From NCBI RefSeq assembly GCF_001315015.1, contig NZ_CP012914.1:620001-684000 (forward strand): 64,000 bases of DNA. The letters are read 5' to 3'. Below the pieces are notes generated by a model. It was not told the DNA's origin and searched no databases. It was given only the letters and a program-made list of their open reading frames with translations. Positions 53,128 to 60,776 of the stretch are shown here, piece by piece (within the stretch, counting starts at the first letter, position 1; the number at the start of each line of letters is the position of its first letter). Source of the DNA: Azospirillum brasilense (GTDB taxonomy: Bacteria > Pseudomonadota > Alphaproteobacteria > Azospirillales > Azospirillaceae). The translations under genes were made by a program, and so were the position numbers.

Positions 53128-53931
53128 ATGACCGAACCCGCAGCCGGCCCCGTCCCGTCGCCGGGCGGCGCGCACCATAGCCTGAAGCGCGGCGCCGCGA
53201 CCATAGCCTATCGTCACACCCCCGGCCGCGACCCGGAGGGGCTGGCCCCCGGCGTGATGTTCCTCGGCGGCTTCATGTCGGACATGACCGGCACCAAGGC
53301 TCTGGCCTTGGAGGAATGGGCGGCGGGCGAAGGGCTGTCCTTCACCCGTTTCGATTATCAGGGCCACGGCGCCTCCAGCGGGCGGTTCGACGAGGGGACG
53401 ATCGGGCTGTGGGCCGACGACGCGCTGGCCGTCCTGGACCGCGTCACGGTGGGGCCGCAGATCCTTGTCGGTTCCTCAATGGGCGGCTGGATGATGCTGC
53501 TGACCGCCCTGCGCCGTCCGGAGCGGGTGGCCGGCCTGGTCGGCATCGCCGCCGCCCCGGATTTCACCGAGGACCTGATGTGGGACCTCTTCGACGAGTC
53601 CGTCCGCCGCGAGATCCTGGAGACGGGCCGCTGGCTGCGCCCCTCCGACTACGGGCCGGAGCCGCAGCCGATCACCCGCGCCCTGATCGAGGATGGGCGC
53701 AACCACCTGCTGCTGCGCCAGCCCATCGCCTTCGACAAGCCGGTGCGCCTGTTGCACGGAATGGCCGACCCCGACGTGCCCTGGCAGGTCAGCCTGACCC
53801 TGGCCGACCGTCTGAGCAGCGCGGACGTGCGGGTGACGCTGGTGAAGGACGGCGACCACCGCCTGTCGCGCGACCAGGACATCGACCTGCTGTGTCGCAC
53901 GGTGGGCGATCTGGTCCGCGGTCTCGGCTGA
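53128..53931 (+). CDS. Alpha/beta hydrolase
   Basis: A 267-residue hydrolase from ATG 53128; a GTG at 53119 is an alternative. The oxyanion motif MFLGGFMSDMTG comes after strand 3, DYQGHGAS follows, the nucleophile is in VGSSMGGW (Ser elbow), the acid is in LLHGMADPDVPW and the His in VKDGDHRLS. The triad is complete. It resembles small serine esterases and peptidases related to abhydrolase 10. Physiological substrate unknown. Confidence 0.88.
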   Translation: MTEPAAGPVPSPGGAHHSLKRGAATIAYRHTPGRDPEGLAPGVMFLGGFMSDMTGTKALALEEWAAGEGLSFTRFDYQGHGASSGRFDEGTIGLWADDALAVLDRVTVGPQILVGSSMGGWMMLLTALRRPERVAGLVGIAAAPDFTEDLMWDLFDESVRREILETGRWLRPSDYGPEPQPITRALIEDGRNHLLLRQPIAFDKPVRLLHGMADPDVPWQVSLTLADRLSSADVRVTLVKDGDHRLSRDQDIDLLCRTVGDLVRGLG

Positions 53932-54007
53932 GAGGGAAGGCTTCGATCCGCCCGGCGGATCATCCATAAGGCGGTGCAAGATTTTTCCAAAAAGTGATTT
54001 CAGGGGC

Positions 54008-54036
54008 TTGCGCACCGCCTTCGGGCTGGATATAAA
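54008..54036 (+). promoter_or_regulatory. Candidate tRNA-Ser promoter
   Basis: TTGCGC (54008-54013), 17-base spacer, TATAAA (54031-54036). The start would fall just before the tRNA at 54049. Confidence 0.6.
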
Positions 54037-54048
54037 CGCGGCCTCTGC

Positions 54049-54139
54049 GGAGGGGTGGCCGAGTGGTCGAAGGCGCACGCCTGGAAAGTGTGTATACCCC
54101 AAAAGGGTATCGAGGGTTCGAATCCCTCTCCCTCCGCCA
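54049..54139 (+). tRNA. tRNA-Ser, anticodon GGA
   Basis: 91 bases including encoded CCA. The acceptor GGAGGGG pairs with TCCCTCC; the D arm is GCCGAGTGGTCGAAGGC; the anticodon arm is CACGC-CTGGAAA-GTGTG with anticodon GGA, reading UCC and UCU serine codons. The long variable arm TATACCCCAAAAGGGTA is the serine hallmark, and the T arm has GGGTTCGAATCCC. A terminator follows at 54148. No integrase is next to it. Confidence 0.96.
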
Positions 54140-54147
54140 CGAATTTA

Positions 54148-54178
54148 GCCCAAGCAATTGATTTGCTTGGGCTTTTTC
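54148..54178 (+). terminator. Terminator after tRNA-Ser
   Basis: GCCCAAGCAA (54148-54157) pairs with TTGCTTGGGC (54163-54172), followed by five T. It is a clear rho-independent terminator. Confidence 0.88.
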
Positions 54179-54260
54179 GTTTTGGAATAGGCGTTCCCCA
54201 CAGATTGCCTCACGCTTGGCGCCGGATTGACGCCGCTGTCGGCAGACGTTTCCGGACATC

Positions 54261-54311
54261 AGTGCGGGGCCTATGGGAGTGCGGGGCCTATGGGAGTGCG
54301 GGGCCTATGGG
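54261..54311. repeat. Three tandem copies of a 17-bp unit
   Basis: AGTGCGGGGCCTATGGG is repeated perfectly at 54261, 54278 and 54295. It lies in the otherwise gene-free stretch 54179-54479 between tRNA-Ser and the PepSY-linked genes. No function is evident; such short tandem repeats usually vary in copy number. Confidence 0.85.
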
Positions 54312-54479
54312 GTTGTGCCGTAGACCCCGCCTGCATCTCTGCGCTGTCTCCATCGGCCGCCAGCGCCAGTGCGGGAAGCCGGCGTCACGCCAGCGCAAAC
54401 AATCTGCCCGGTCCTTCTCCGCCTTTCTTGTGTCGAACGACATCCTGAACGGCCCCCATGACGACATGAGGAGTTGCGT

Positions 54480-54665
54480 TCAGCGCTTGCGCTTGCGCCA
54501 GGACCAGACCGCGGTGAGCACGGGGACCGACAGTGCTGCCCAGGACACGGCGTCCACGACGCCGTCATCCAGCAGGGCGGCGATCAGCCCGATGGTGGTG
54601 ACGAGCGCGATCGCCATGGGAATGCCGAAGACCGCCAACGGCCGGAAGGGAGCGCGGGGCGTCAT
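54480..54665 (-). CDS. Small two-helix membrane protein, PepSY operon
   Basis: A 61-residue protein from ATG 54665 that overlaps the PepSY gene stop (ATGA). Two transmembrane helices are visible: LAVFGIPMAIALVTTIGLIA and VSWAALSVPVLTAVWSW, ending in RKRKR. It is the last gene of the iron-uptake cluster. Small membrane proteins of this type commonly accompany PepSY-TM proteins; the role is unknown. Confidence 0.7.
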   Translation of the reverse strand: MTPRAPFRPLAVFGIPMAIALVTTIGLIAALLDDGVVDAVSWAALSVPVLTAVWSWRKRKR

Positions 54666-55855
54666 TCCGCAGCCTCTCCGGCGGCGCCACGCGGGCCGGG
54701 GCCTGCGGCGGCATGATCCTGGACAGGCCGGTCCTGGACAGGCCGGTCCTGGGCACGGCGATTCTGGACAAGGCGGCGGCGGGCGATCCACAAATACAGG
54801 CCGCTGCCGAGGATGACGATGGTCAGCAGGTCCAGCACCGCCCACAGGATCTTCATCGGCAGCCCGCCATAATCGCCAAAATGCAGCGGTTGCGACAACC
54901 GCAGCGCCAGCATGTACCATGGCATGGAGCGCATGTCGGTGAAGGCCCCCGTCTCGGCGTCGATCAGGGCGGGGGTCAGGATCCGGTGGGTGGCCGGCGT
55001 GGCTCCCCTCAGCCACACCGCATAATGGTGGTTGCTGGAAAACCGCACGCCGGGGAAGGCGACGAATTGCGGCCGCATGCCGGGGGCGGCCTCCATGGCG
55101 GTGCGGACGGCCGCGTCAACCGAGGCGAAGCGCTCCGGAACCGGCTTGCCCTCATAGGGGGCGATCATCGCCGCAAGCTCGTTGGCGCGCCAATAGGCGA
55201 CCAGCGGCACGGACAGGGTGTTGATGACGCCGGTCAACCCGACCACCACCACCCACATCAGCGTGACGATGCCCAGCATGTTGTGCAGATCGAGCCATTT
55301 CAGCCGCCGGCCGCGCCCGGCCCGCACCGTGCCGAAGGACAGCTTGCGCATGAAGGGGGCATAGATCACCACACCCGACAGGGTGGCCAGGACCAGCAGG
55401 AAGCCCATGAAGCCGAGGAACAGCTCGCCGGGCAGCCCGGCGAACAGGTCCACATGCAGGCGCAGCATCACATGCATGAAACCGCCGTCGTCGTTCAGGT
55501 CGGCCAGAATCCGCGTGGTGCGCAGGTCGATGGCCGAGATGTGCATCTGCGACACCGGGGGGCGGGCCCCCGGACCGGTGGTGACGTTCACCACCGGCCG
55601 GTCCACGTCGAAGCTGAGGAACAGCGGACGCTCGCCGGGGTAGGTCGCCAGCGCCGAGGCCACCGCCTCGTCCAGCGATTTCAAGGGCGTGTCGGCGGGC
55701 ATCGGCGGAAGGGTGTCCTCGGCCGTCAGCGCCTCGATCTCGTCATGGAAGATCAGCGGCAGGCCGGTCAGGCACAGCAGCAGCATGAAGATCGTGCAGA
55801 TCAGGCTGGTCCATTTGTGGATCAGCGTCCAGATCCGGATGGTTCGATTGGTCAT
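54662..55855 (-). CDS. PepSY-associated transmembrane protein (iron uptake)
   Basis: A 397-residue protein with four or so transmembrane helices: about 12-35 (HKWTSLICTIFMLLLCLTG), 140-160 (FLGFMGFLLVLATLSGVVIY), 190-215 (MLGIVTLMWVVVVGLTGVIN) and 340-362. Conserved HKW and LHNMLG histidines fit the PepSY_TM family, thought to reduce ferric siderophores in the inner membrane. The C-terminal tail holds a repeated RPVQD (see the 15-bp repeats at 54717-54776). It follows the TonB receptor gene, 65 bases away, and overlaps the small membrane gene. Confidence 0.87.
   Translation of the reverse strand: MTNRTIRIWTLIHKWTSLICTIFMLLLCLTGLPLIFHDEIEALTAEDTLPPMPADTPLKSLDEAVASALATYPGERPLFLSFDVDRPVVNVTTGPGARPPVSQMHISAIDLRTTRILADLNDDGGFMHVMLRLHVDLFAGLPGELFLGFMGFLLVLATLSGVVIYAPFMRKLSFGTVRAGRGRRLKWLDLHNMLGIVTLMWVVVVGLTGVINTLSVPLVAYWRANELAAMIAPYEGKPVPERFASVDAAVRTAMEAAPGMRPQFVAFPGVRFSSNHHYAVWLRGATPATHRILTPALIDAETGAFTDMRSMPWYMLALRLSQPLHFGDYGGLPMKILWAVLDLLTIVILGSGLYLWIARRRLVQNRRAQDRPVQDRPVQDHAAAGPGPRGAAGEAAE
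54717..54776 (-). repeat. Four 15-bp repeats coding RPVQD units
   Basis: TCCTGGACAGGCCGG occurs perfectly at 54717 and 54732, followed by two diverged copies (54747 and 54762). On the minus strand they encode a repeated five-residue RPVQD-type unit in the cytoplasmic tail of the PepSY protein. The multiple of three keeps the frame, so copy number can vary. Confidence 0.85.
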
Positions 55856-55920
55856 CGGGGCCCCCTCATGCCGCCGTCATGGCTTCGCCGGGTCGGAAAT
55901 CCAGCCTCGGAAATCCGCCC

Positions 55921-58434
55921 TCAGAAATCGACGGACACCGACAGCTTGGCCGTCAGCGGGCTCCCCTGGCTCAGGTAGCCGCCGGAGGCCGACGCCCAAT
56001 AGGCCTTGTCGGTCACGTTCTCGACCGCCGCCCGGATGGTGACCGGACGGTTCTGAACGTCGGCGACCATGCGCGCGCCGATGTCGAAGCGGGTCCAGCT
56101 GGGAATCCTCAGCGTGTTGGCCGTGTTGAGATACTGCGACCCGGTGTGGATCATGCGCCCGGTCAGCGTCACGGTGGGGACGGACGCGGGGAGGAAGGGA
56201 AGGTCCCATTCGACGTTGGCGTTGAACTGGTGGCGCGGCACGCCGACGGCGTCCTTGCCCTCGGTCGCGGCGCTGCCGGTGTCGCTCAGCTCCGGATCGA
56301 TGAAGGTGGCGCCGCCGAGCAACCGGACGCCCTGCACCGGTTCGCCGTACAGCATCAGTTCGATGCCGCGGTTGCGCTGTTCGCCGGACACGCTGTAGAC
56401 GCGGGTGAACGGGTCGGTGACGCCGCTGGGCTGCGTGGTCTGGAACAGCGACAGCGAGCCGCCGAAGCTGCCGAAGTCCAGCTTGCCGCCGACCTCGTAC
56501 TGGACCGACCGGTAGGGCGCGAAGATCTCGCCGGAATTGACCGCCGTGGACGGGGCGGTCGGCCCCTGCGCCAGCCCCTCGATCCGGTTGGCGTAGAGCG
56601 ACAGCGTCTCGACCGGCTTCACCACCAGCCCGACCACCGGCGTCAGCGCCGACTGGTCGTAATCGGAGGTGCGGGCGCCGTTGGCCCGGTTGTAGCCGCG
56701 AACCTGGATGTTCTGCTGGCGCAGGCCGGCGGTGACCATCACCCGGTCGTTCAGGATCGACACGGTGTCCGACGCGTAGACGCTGCGCAGCACCGACTCG
56801 CTGACCTTCGGCAGATCACCGACCATGCCGCTGGCCGAGGTCGTCGCCGGGCGCGGCAGGCCGACCATGGTGTAGAGGTTGATGGTTGAGGTCGTGCCGA
56901 ATTCGAAGCCGTTGTTGTTGGTCGTCCGCAGCGCGGAGGCACCGGCGTTGAGTTGGTGCCGGAGCGGGCCGGTCTGCAGGTCGGCCCGGACGCCGGCCTG
57001 GCCGGTGACGGTGTCATCCTCGCGCGGGACGGTCAGGCGCCGGACCGTGCCGGTGCCGTCGGGCCGCGTGATGGTGGGGGAGGCATAGTCGCCGTCCTCG
57101 CGCATGCTGCGCAGGCCGAAGGCGCCGTAGGCGGTCAGGTTGGGCAGGAGGTCGTATTCGGCGCGGATCTGGCCGAAGGTGTCGCGCATCCGCGAATAGC
57201 TCCAGGGCTGCGCGTAATTCTGCGCGGCCGATGGCACCGCCGGGACGAAGCTGCCGACATAGACCACGGGGCGGCCCTGTTCCACCCGCTGGGTCTGGGT
57301 GCCGACGTCGAGCGTCACGCGGGCGCGCTCGCCGCGATAATCCAGCGCCAGGGAGCCGAGCGTCAGACTCCGCTCCTCGTCGTCGATGGCGGTGTCGCCG
57401 CCGCGGACCGCGGCGTTGGCGCGCACGCCGAACTGGTTGGCGTCGCCGAACCGGCGCCCGACATCGGCCGACAGGCCGAGCCGGCTGTCCATGGCGTAGC
57501 TGGCGGTCAGCCGGGTCAGCGGATCGTCCTCCGCCCGCTTGGGCACGAGGTTCACGCCGCCGCCGATGCCGGACCCGCTGGGGGCCGCGCCGTTGAGGAA
57601 GGCGTTGGCGCCCTTCAGCACCTCGACCCGCTCGAACATGTTGGTGGCGACGATCTGGCGCGGAGCGGTGCCGTAGAGGCCGTCGACCGACAGATCCTCC
57701 CCCGCCAGCTGGAAGCCGCGGATGACGAAGCTTTCGGAGAAATTGCCGTAGCCGAGGCTGCTGCGCACCGCCGGGTCGTTGGCCAGAACGTCGGCGATGG
57801 TGTCCGCCTGCTGGTTGCGGATGGTTTCGGCGGTGTAGCTGGTGATGGAGAAGGGGACGTCCATCGCGTCCTGGTTGCCCAGCGCGCCGATGCGCCCCCC
57901 GCGCGCCACCTGACCGCCGGCGTAGGCCGGGGGCAGGGCGCCGGGGCCGGTGGCGCCCCGGCTTCCTTCGACCTGCAGCGGATCGAGCAGGACGGCGTCG
58001 CCGGCGGCCACGCGCTCGACCGTCACGGTTTCCGTGTTGAGGAAGCGGGCGGCCAGCCCGGTGCCGGACAGCAGACGGTTCAGCCCCTCGCGCGCGGTCA
58101 TCGATCCGCTGACGCCGGGAGAATTGACGCCCTGGGTCACGGCGCCGGGGGTCAGCACCTGGATGCGCGTGGCGGTGGAGAAGGCGGCGAGCGCCCCGTC
58201 CACCGACTGTGGCGCGATGGCGAAGGTCACCGGGCCGGCCGGGATCGACTGCGCCATCGCTGCGGGAACGCCGGACAGCGGAAGGCCCGGCACGATCAGC
58301 ATCGTCGTCGCCAGGAGCCGCCACAGGAACGTCCTCGGGAGCCGCCCCGTGAACACGCAGCCCAACCGACCGCCCTGGACGCTGTCCCGGCGTCCGTTCG
58401 TCACACCCGTCGCTTCACACTTCACCGATGTCAT
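55921..58434 (-). CDS. TonB-dependent siderophore receptor with signalling (STN) domain
   Basis: An outer-membrane receptor of about 837 residues from ATG 58434. After the signal peptide (TTMLIVPGLPLSGVPAAMAQ) comes an STN domain (about 55-110, FAIAPQSVDGALAAFSTATR), which passes the signal to FecR-type anti-sigma factors. The plug (about 140-260) has VPFSITSYTAETIRNQQADT and SFVIRGFQLAGEDLSVDGLYG; the barrel ends with the terminal aromatic LTAKLSVSVDF. TonB box candidates lie before the plug. Ligand is likely a ferric siderophore. The STN domain and the neighbouring fecR/fecI show a transduced, FecA-like system. Confidence 0.93.
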   Translation of the reverse strand: MTSVKCEATGVTNGRRDSVQGGRLGCVFTGRLPRTFLWRLLATTMLIVPGLPLSGVPAAMAQSIPAGPVTFAIAPQSVDGALAAFSTATRIQVLTPGAVTQGVNSPGVSGSMTAREGLNRLLSGTGLAARFLNTETVTVERVAAGDAVLLDPLQVEGSRGATGPGALPPAYAGGQVARGGRIGALGNQDAMDVPFSITSYTAETIRNQQADTIADVLANDPAVRSSLGYGNFSESFVIRGFQLAGEDLSVDGLYGTAPRQIVATNMFERVEVLKGANAFLNGAAPSGSGIGGGVNLVPKRAEDDPLTRLTASYAMDSRLGLSADVGRRFGDANQFGVRANAAVRGGDTAIDDEERSLTLGSLALDYRGERARVTLDVGTQTQRVEQGRPVVYVGSFVPAVPSAAQNYAQPWSYSRMRDTFGQIRAEYDLLPNLTAYGAFGLRSMREDGDYASPTITRPDGTGTVRRLTVPREDDTVTGQAGVRADLQTGPLRHQLNAGASALRTTNNNGFEFGTTSTINLYTMVGLPRPATTSASGMVGDLPKVSESVLRSVYASDTVSILNDRVMVTAGLRQQNIQVRGYNRANGARTSDYDQSALTPVVGLVVKPVETLSLYANRIEGLAQGPTAPSTAVNSGEIFAPYRSVQYEVGGKLDFGSFGGSLSLFQTTQPSGVTDPFTRVYSVSGEQRNRGIELMLYGEPVQGVRLLGGATFIDPELSDTGSAATEGKDAVGVPRHQFNANVEWDLPFLPASVPTVTLTGRMIHTGSQYLNTANTLRIPSWTRFDIGARMVADVQNRPVTIRAAVENVTDKAYWASASGGYLSQGSPLTAKLSVSVDF

Positions 58435-58565
58435 CGCTCGCCTCTGTCGTCCGGTGAGAGAGCGCGCCGCTTTCTGCGATTGCGTCTCATTCTCTCCTTT
58501 CCCGGACATGACGACGGGCGCGCGGAGAACCCTGGGAAGTTTTTTTCAGGTCCCGACGATTTTTT

Positions 58566-59591
58566 TCAGCGGAGCAGGGTGAGGTAGGGGGTGATGCGGG
58601 TGGCGCGCATGCCGAGGCCGCGCTCCAGCGCGTCAATCACGGCATCCGGCCGGTCGAGCGCGAAGACGCCGGACACGACGCGCTCCGCCGCCTCGTCGTT
58701 CAGCAGGATCACCCGGCCCGGCCATTGCCGGTTCAGGGTCGCGATGACGGAGGCGAGCGGCTGCTGGCGGAAGACGATCTGGCCCTGGCGCCACGCGAAG
58801 GCGACGGCGGGGTCCACCGCCCGCGGCCCGGTCAGGCCGTTGGCGTCGGCCTCCGCACTCTCGCCGGGGCGCAGGCGGACGCTGTCGGGCCAGGGGGCGT
58901 TGCCGTCAGCGTTGCGATGGGCGACGACCTCCACCAGCCCTTCGCCCACGGTGACCGTCGTGCGGTCGTCCTTGCGCCGGACGCTGAATTGGGTTCCCAG
59001 CACACGGGCGGCACCCGCCCCGCCATCGACGACGAAGGGATGGTCGGGATCGCGCGTGACGCGGAACCACGCCTCGCCGCGCAGAATTTGGACGCGCCGC
59101 TCGCCATCTCGATAATCGAACGCCAGCGCGGTGTCGCCGTTCATGTCGACCGTGGAGCCATCCGGCAGGGTCAGGGTCCGGCGCTGTCCGGTCGAGGTCA
59201 CCTGATCCGCGACGGCATTCTGGTAAAGCGTCGGTCCGTGCCAGACGCCGAGGCCGCCGACCACCAGCAGGATGGTCATCGCCGCGGCAAGGCGCCGCAC
59301 ACCGGCCGCCGCGGGGCGGCGGGGCGGCGCGATGCGGGATTCGGCGTAAGCGGCGCGGGCGGGTTCCCTCAGGTCGTGAAGCAGGGTCTGGAGGCCGGCC
59401 CAGGCGTGGGCGTGGGCCGGACTGCGGGCCAGCCATTCGGCAAAGGCAGCGCGCTCCGCCGGCCTGACGTCGTCGGATTGCAGGCGGAAGTGCCACGCGT
59501 TGGCTTCCGAGAACAGCCGGTCCTCGTCCGGTCCGCCGTCCACCGGTCCGCTTTCCGCCGGCTCGCTGCGCTGTCCATCCTGATGATCCAT
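58566..59591 (-). CDS. FecR-family anti-sigma regulator
   Basis: A 341-residue protein. The N-terminal DUF4880-type domain has NAWHFRLQSDDVRPAERAAF and AEWLARSPAHAHAWAG. A transmembrane helix at about 103-122 (LAAAMTILLVVGGLGVWHG) is followed by the periplasmic FecR domain (QRRTLTLPDGSTVDMNGDTA, VLGTQFSVRRKDDRTTVTVG) and a C-terminal STN-like domain (PLASVIATLNRQWPGRVIL). It would relay ligand binding at the receptor to the sigma factor encoded 101 bases upstream. Confidence 0.92.
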   Translation of the reverse strand: MDHQDGQRSEPAESGPVDGGPDEDRLFSEANAWHFRLQSDDVRPAERAAFAEWLARSPAHAHAWAGLQTLLHDLREPARAAYAESRIAPPRRPAAAGVRRLAAAMTILLVVGGLGVWHGPTLYQNAVADQVTSTGQRRTLTLPDGSTVDMNGDTALAFDYRDGERRVQILRGEAWFRVTRDPDHPFVVDGGAGAARVLGTQFSVRRKDDRTTVTVGEGLVEVVAHRNADGNAPWPDSVRLRPGESAEADANGLTGPRAVDPAVAFAWRQGQIVFRQQPLASVIATLNRQWPGRVILLNDEAAERVVSGVFALDRPDAVIDALERGLGMRATRITPYLTLLR

Positions 59592-59692
59592 CGCGTCCCG
59601 CTGAGCGCTCCTGTTGTCTCGTGTTTGGATAGACGGTCGAGGGCGGCCGATCCCTCAAAGAAATTGACCGGCCGGGACCTTCGCCCCGCCCA

Positions 59693-60217
59693 TCATCGCA
59701 GCGGACGCCGCTTCATGCGCGCGCGGCACTGCTCCAGCGCCGTGCGCAGATGGTACTCCACCGTGCGGGGGGAGATACCAAGCCGTTCCCCAATGGCGCG
59801 GTAGGACAAACCTTCGACATGGTAGAGAAGGAACACGTCCCGGGTTTTGGGCGGCAGGGAATCGATGGCGCCGCGCAGCCGGGCCATGGTCTGGTTCCGC
59901 TCCACCACCATGTCGGCACCGGGGCCGGAGGAGGGCAACGCCTCGTCGGGTGGACCGGCCTCACGCCGGCGCTGGCGCTTGGCCACCCGGCAATGGTCCA
60001 GCGCCACGCGGTCGGCCACCACATACAGCAGACCGGCCGGATTCTGGATCGCCTCGCCATCGGGCAGACGGGCCAACCGCAGGAAGGCATCCTGCGCGAG
60101 GTCGCCCGCCGTTTGCGGATCCCCGGTGCGCCGCGCGATGGCACGCTCCACGCGCAGTCGGTGCGCATCGAACAACTCCGCGATCTTGCGCGCCCAAGTG
60201 CCTACGGAACCCGTCAT
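59693..60217 (-). CDS. ECF sigma factor, FecI type
   Basis: A 174-residue sigma factor. Region 2 has AIARRTGDPQTAGDLAQDAFLRLARL and VADRVALDHCRVAKRQRR; region 4 has SLPPKTRDVFLLYHVEGLSYRAIGERLGISPRTVEYHLRTAL, a helix-turn-helix typical of iron-starvation sigma factors. With fecR and the STN receptor it forms a standard surface-signalling set on one strand. The weak Fur-box-like site upstream may make it iron-responsive. Confidence 0.92.
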   Translation of the reverse strand: MTGSVGTWARKIAELFDAHRLRVERAIARRTGDPQTAGDLAQDAFLRLARLPDGEAIQNPAGLLYVVADRVALDHCRVAKRQRRREAGPPDEALPSSGPGADMVVERNQTMARLRGAIDSLPPKTRDVFLLYHVEGLSYRAIGERLGISPRTVEYHLRTALEQCRARMKRRPLR

Positions 60218-60367
60218 CGGGCGTTCCAGGAATGGTGGGCGTCAAACAGCGGTGGGCGGAGGGTGTCGTTCACAGATGAGCGGAATGATGGATGCAAAGA
60301 AACCAGCGCCCGTGTGGCCATCGCCCGGGATACCGATCACACTGGTATAGCCGCATCGAGCTTTGAA

Positions 60368-60388
60368 TGCGAACTATTCTTATTATCA
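60368..60388. promoter_or_regulatory. Possible Fur box upstream of the FecI-type gene
   Basis: TGCGAACTATTCTTATTATC is the first 20 bases of an AT-rich imperfect palindrome resembling Fur boxes (TGAGAATnATTCTCA type), in an otherwise GC-rich region about 150 bases before the sigma-factor start. Match is weak. Confidence 0.35.
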
Positions 60389-60472
60389 AAAAAGCCCCTT
60401 GGTCACGGAGCCCCTTCGGACTGCCCATTCAAAATCGTGGCCGAATGACTGCCCAGTGTTCTGGCGCCGTGC

Positions 60473-60610
60473 GTGCGCCGGATCGCGCGGCTCGCCGAGA
60501 TCCAGCGCCACGTTGGCTGCGGCATGGGCGGCGAGCCGGGGGCGCGTTTGGCTAAGCGTTTGGCCATGCCGGTCAGCGGCGACACACTGCTAAGATTGGT
60601 CCGTGCCGCC
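60473..60610 (+). pseudogene. ISL3-family transposase fragment
   Basis: A plus-strand frame reads ARLAEIQRHVGCGMGGEPGA followed by RLAKRLAMPVSGDTLLRLVR, which matches the helical segment before the DDE domain of ISL3 transposases (compare the copy at 4312-5982). No start, zinc motifs or catalytic residues remain and no inverted repeats are seen. It is a small IS relic between the iron cluster and the sulfatase. Confidence 0.6.
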
Positions 60611-60728
60611 GACGGCCTGCTCAGACGCCGGACCCTACTTTGCCAAGGCGGTGCTTACCGGAGGCGTACGGCGGAATTTGGCGAACGCCTTGATCCGCCG
60701 GGTTCGGGTGGGGTCCTCCCTCCCAGTA

Positions 60729-60758
60729 TGAAAGGGGCGCTTGGCGTCGCCCCTTTCA
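60729..60758. terminator. Hairpin after the sulfatase gene
   Basis: TGAAAGGGGCG (60729-60739) pairs perfectly with CGCCCCTTTCA (60748-60758). It lies 19 bases beyond the arylsulfatase stop. No T tract follows on the minus strand, so termination strength is uncertain. Confidence 0.5.
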
Positions 60759-60776
60759 TCGTCGATCTGTCCAGGT

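Noticed and set aside
54049-54139. tRNA-Ser as an attachment site of an integrated element
   Set aside because: No integrase lies on either side and I find no repeat of the tRNA 3' end nearby.
54261-54311. Tandem repeats as a CRISPR array
   Set aside because: Units are 17 bp with no spacers; no cas genes are present anywhere in the window.
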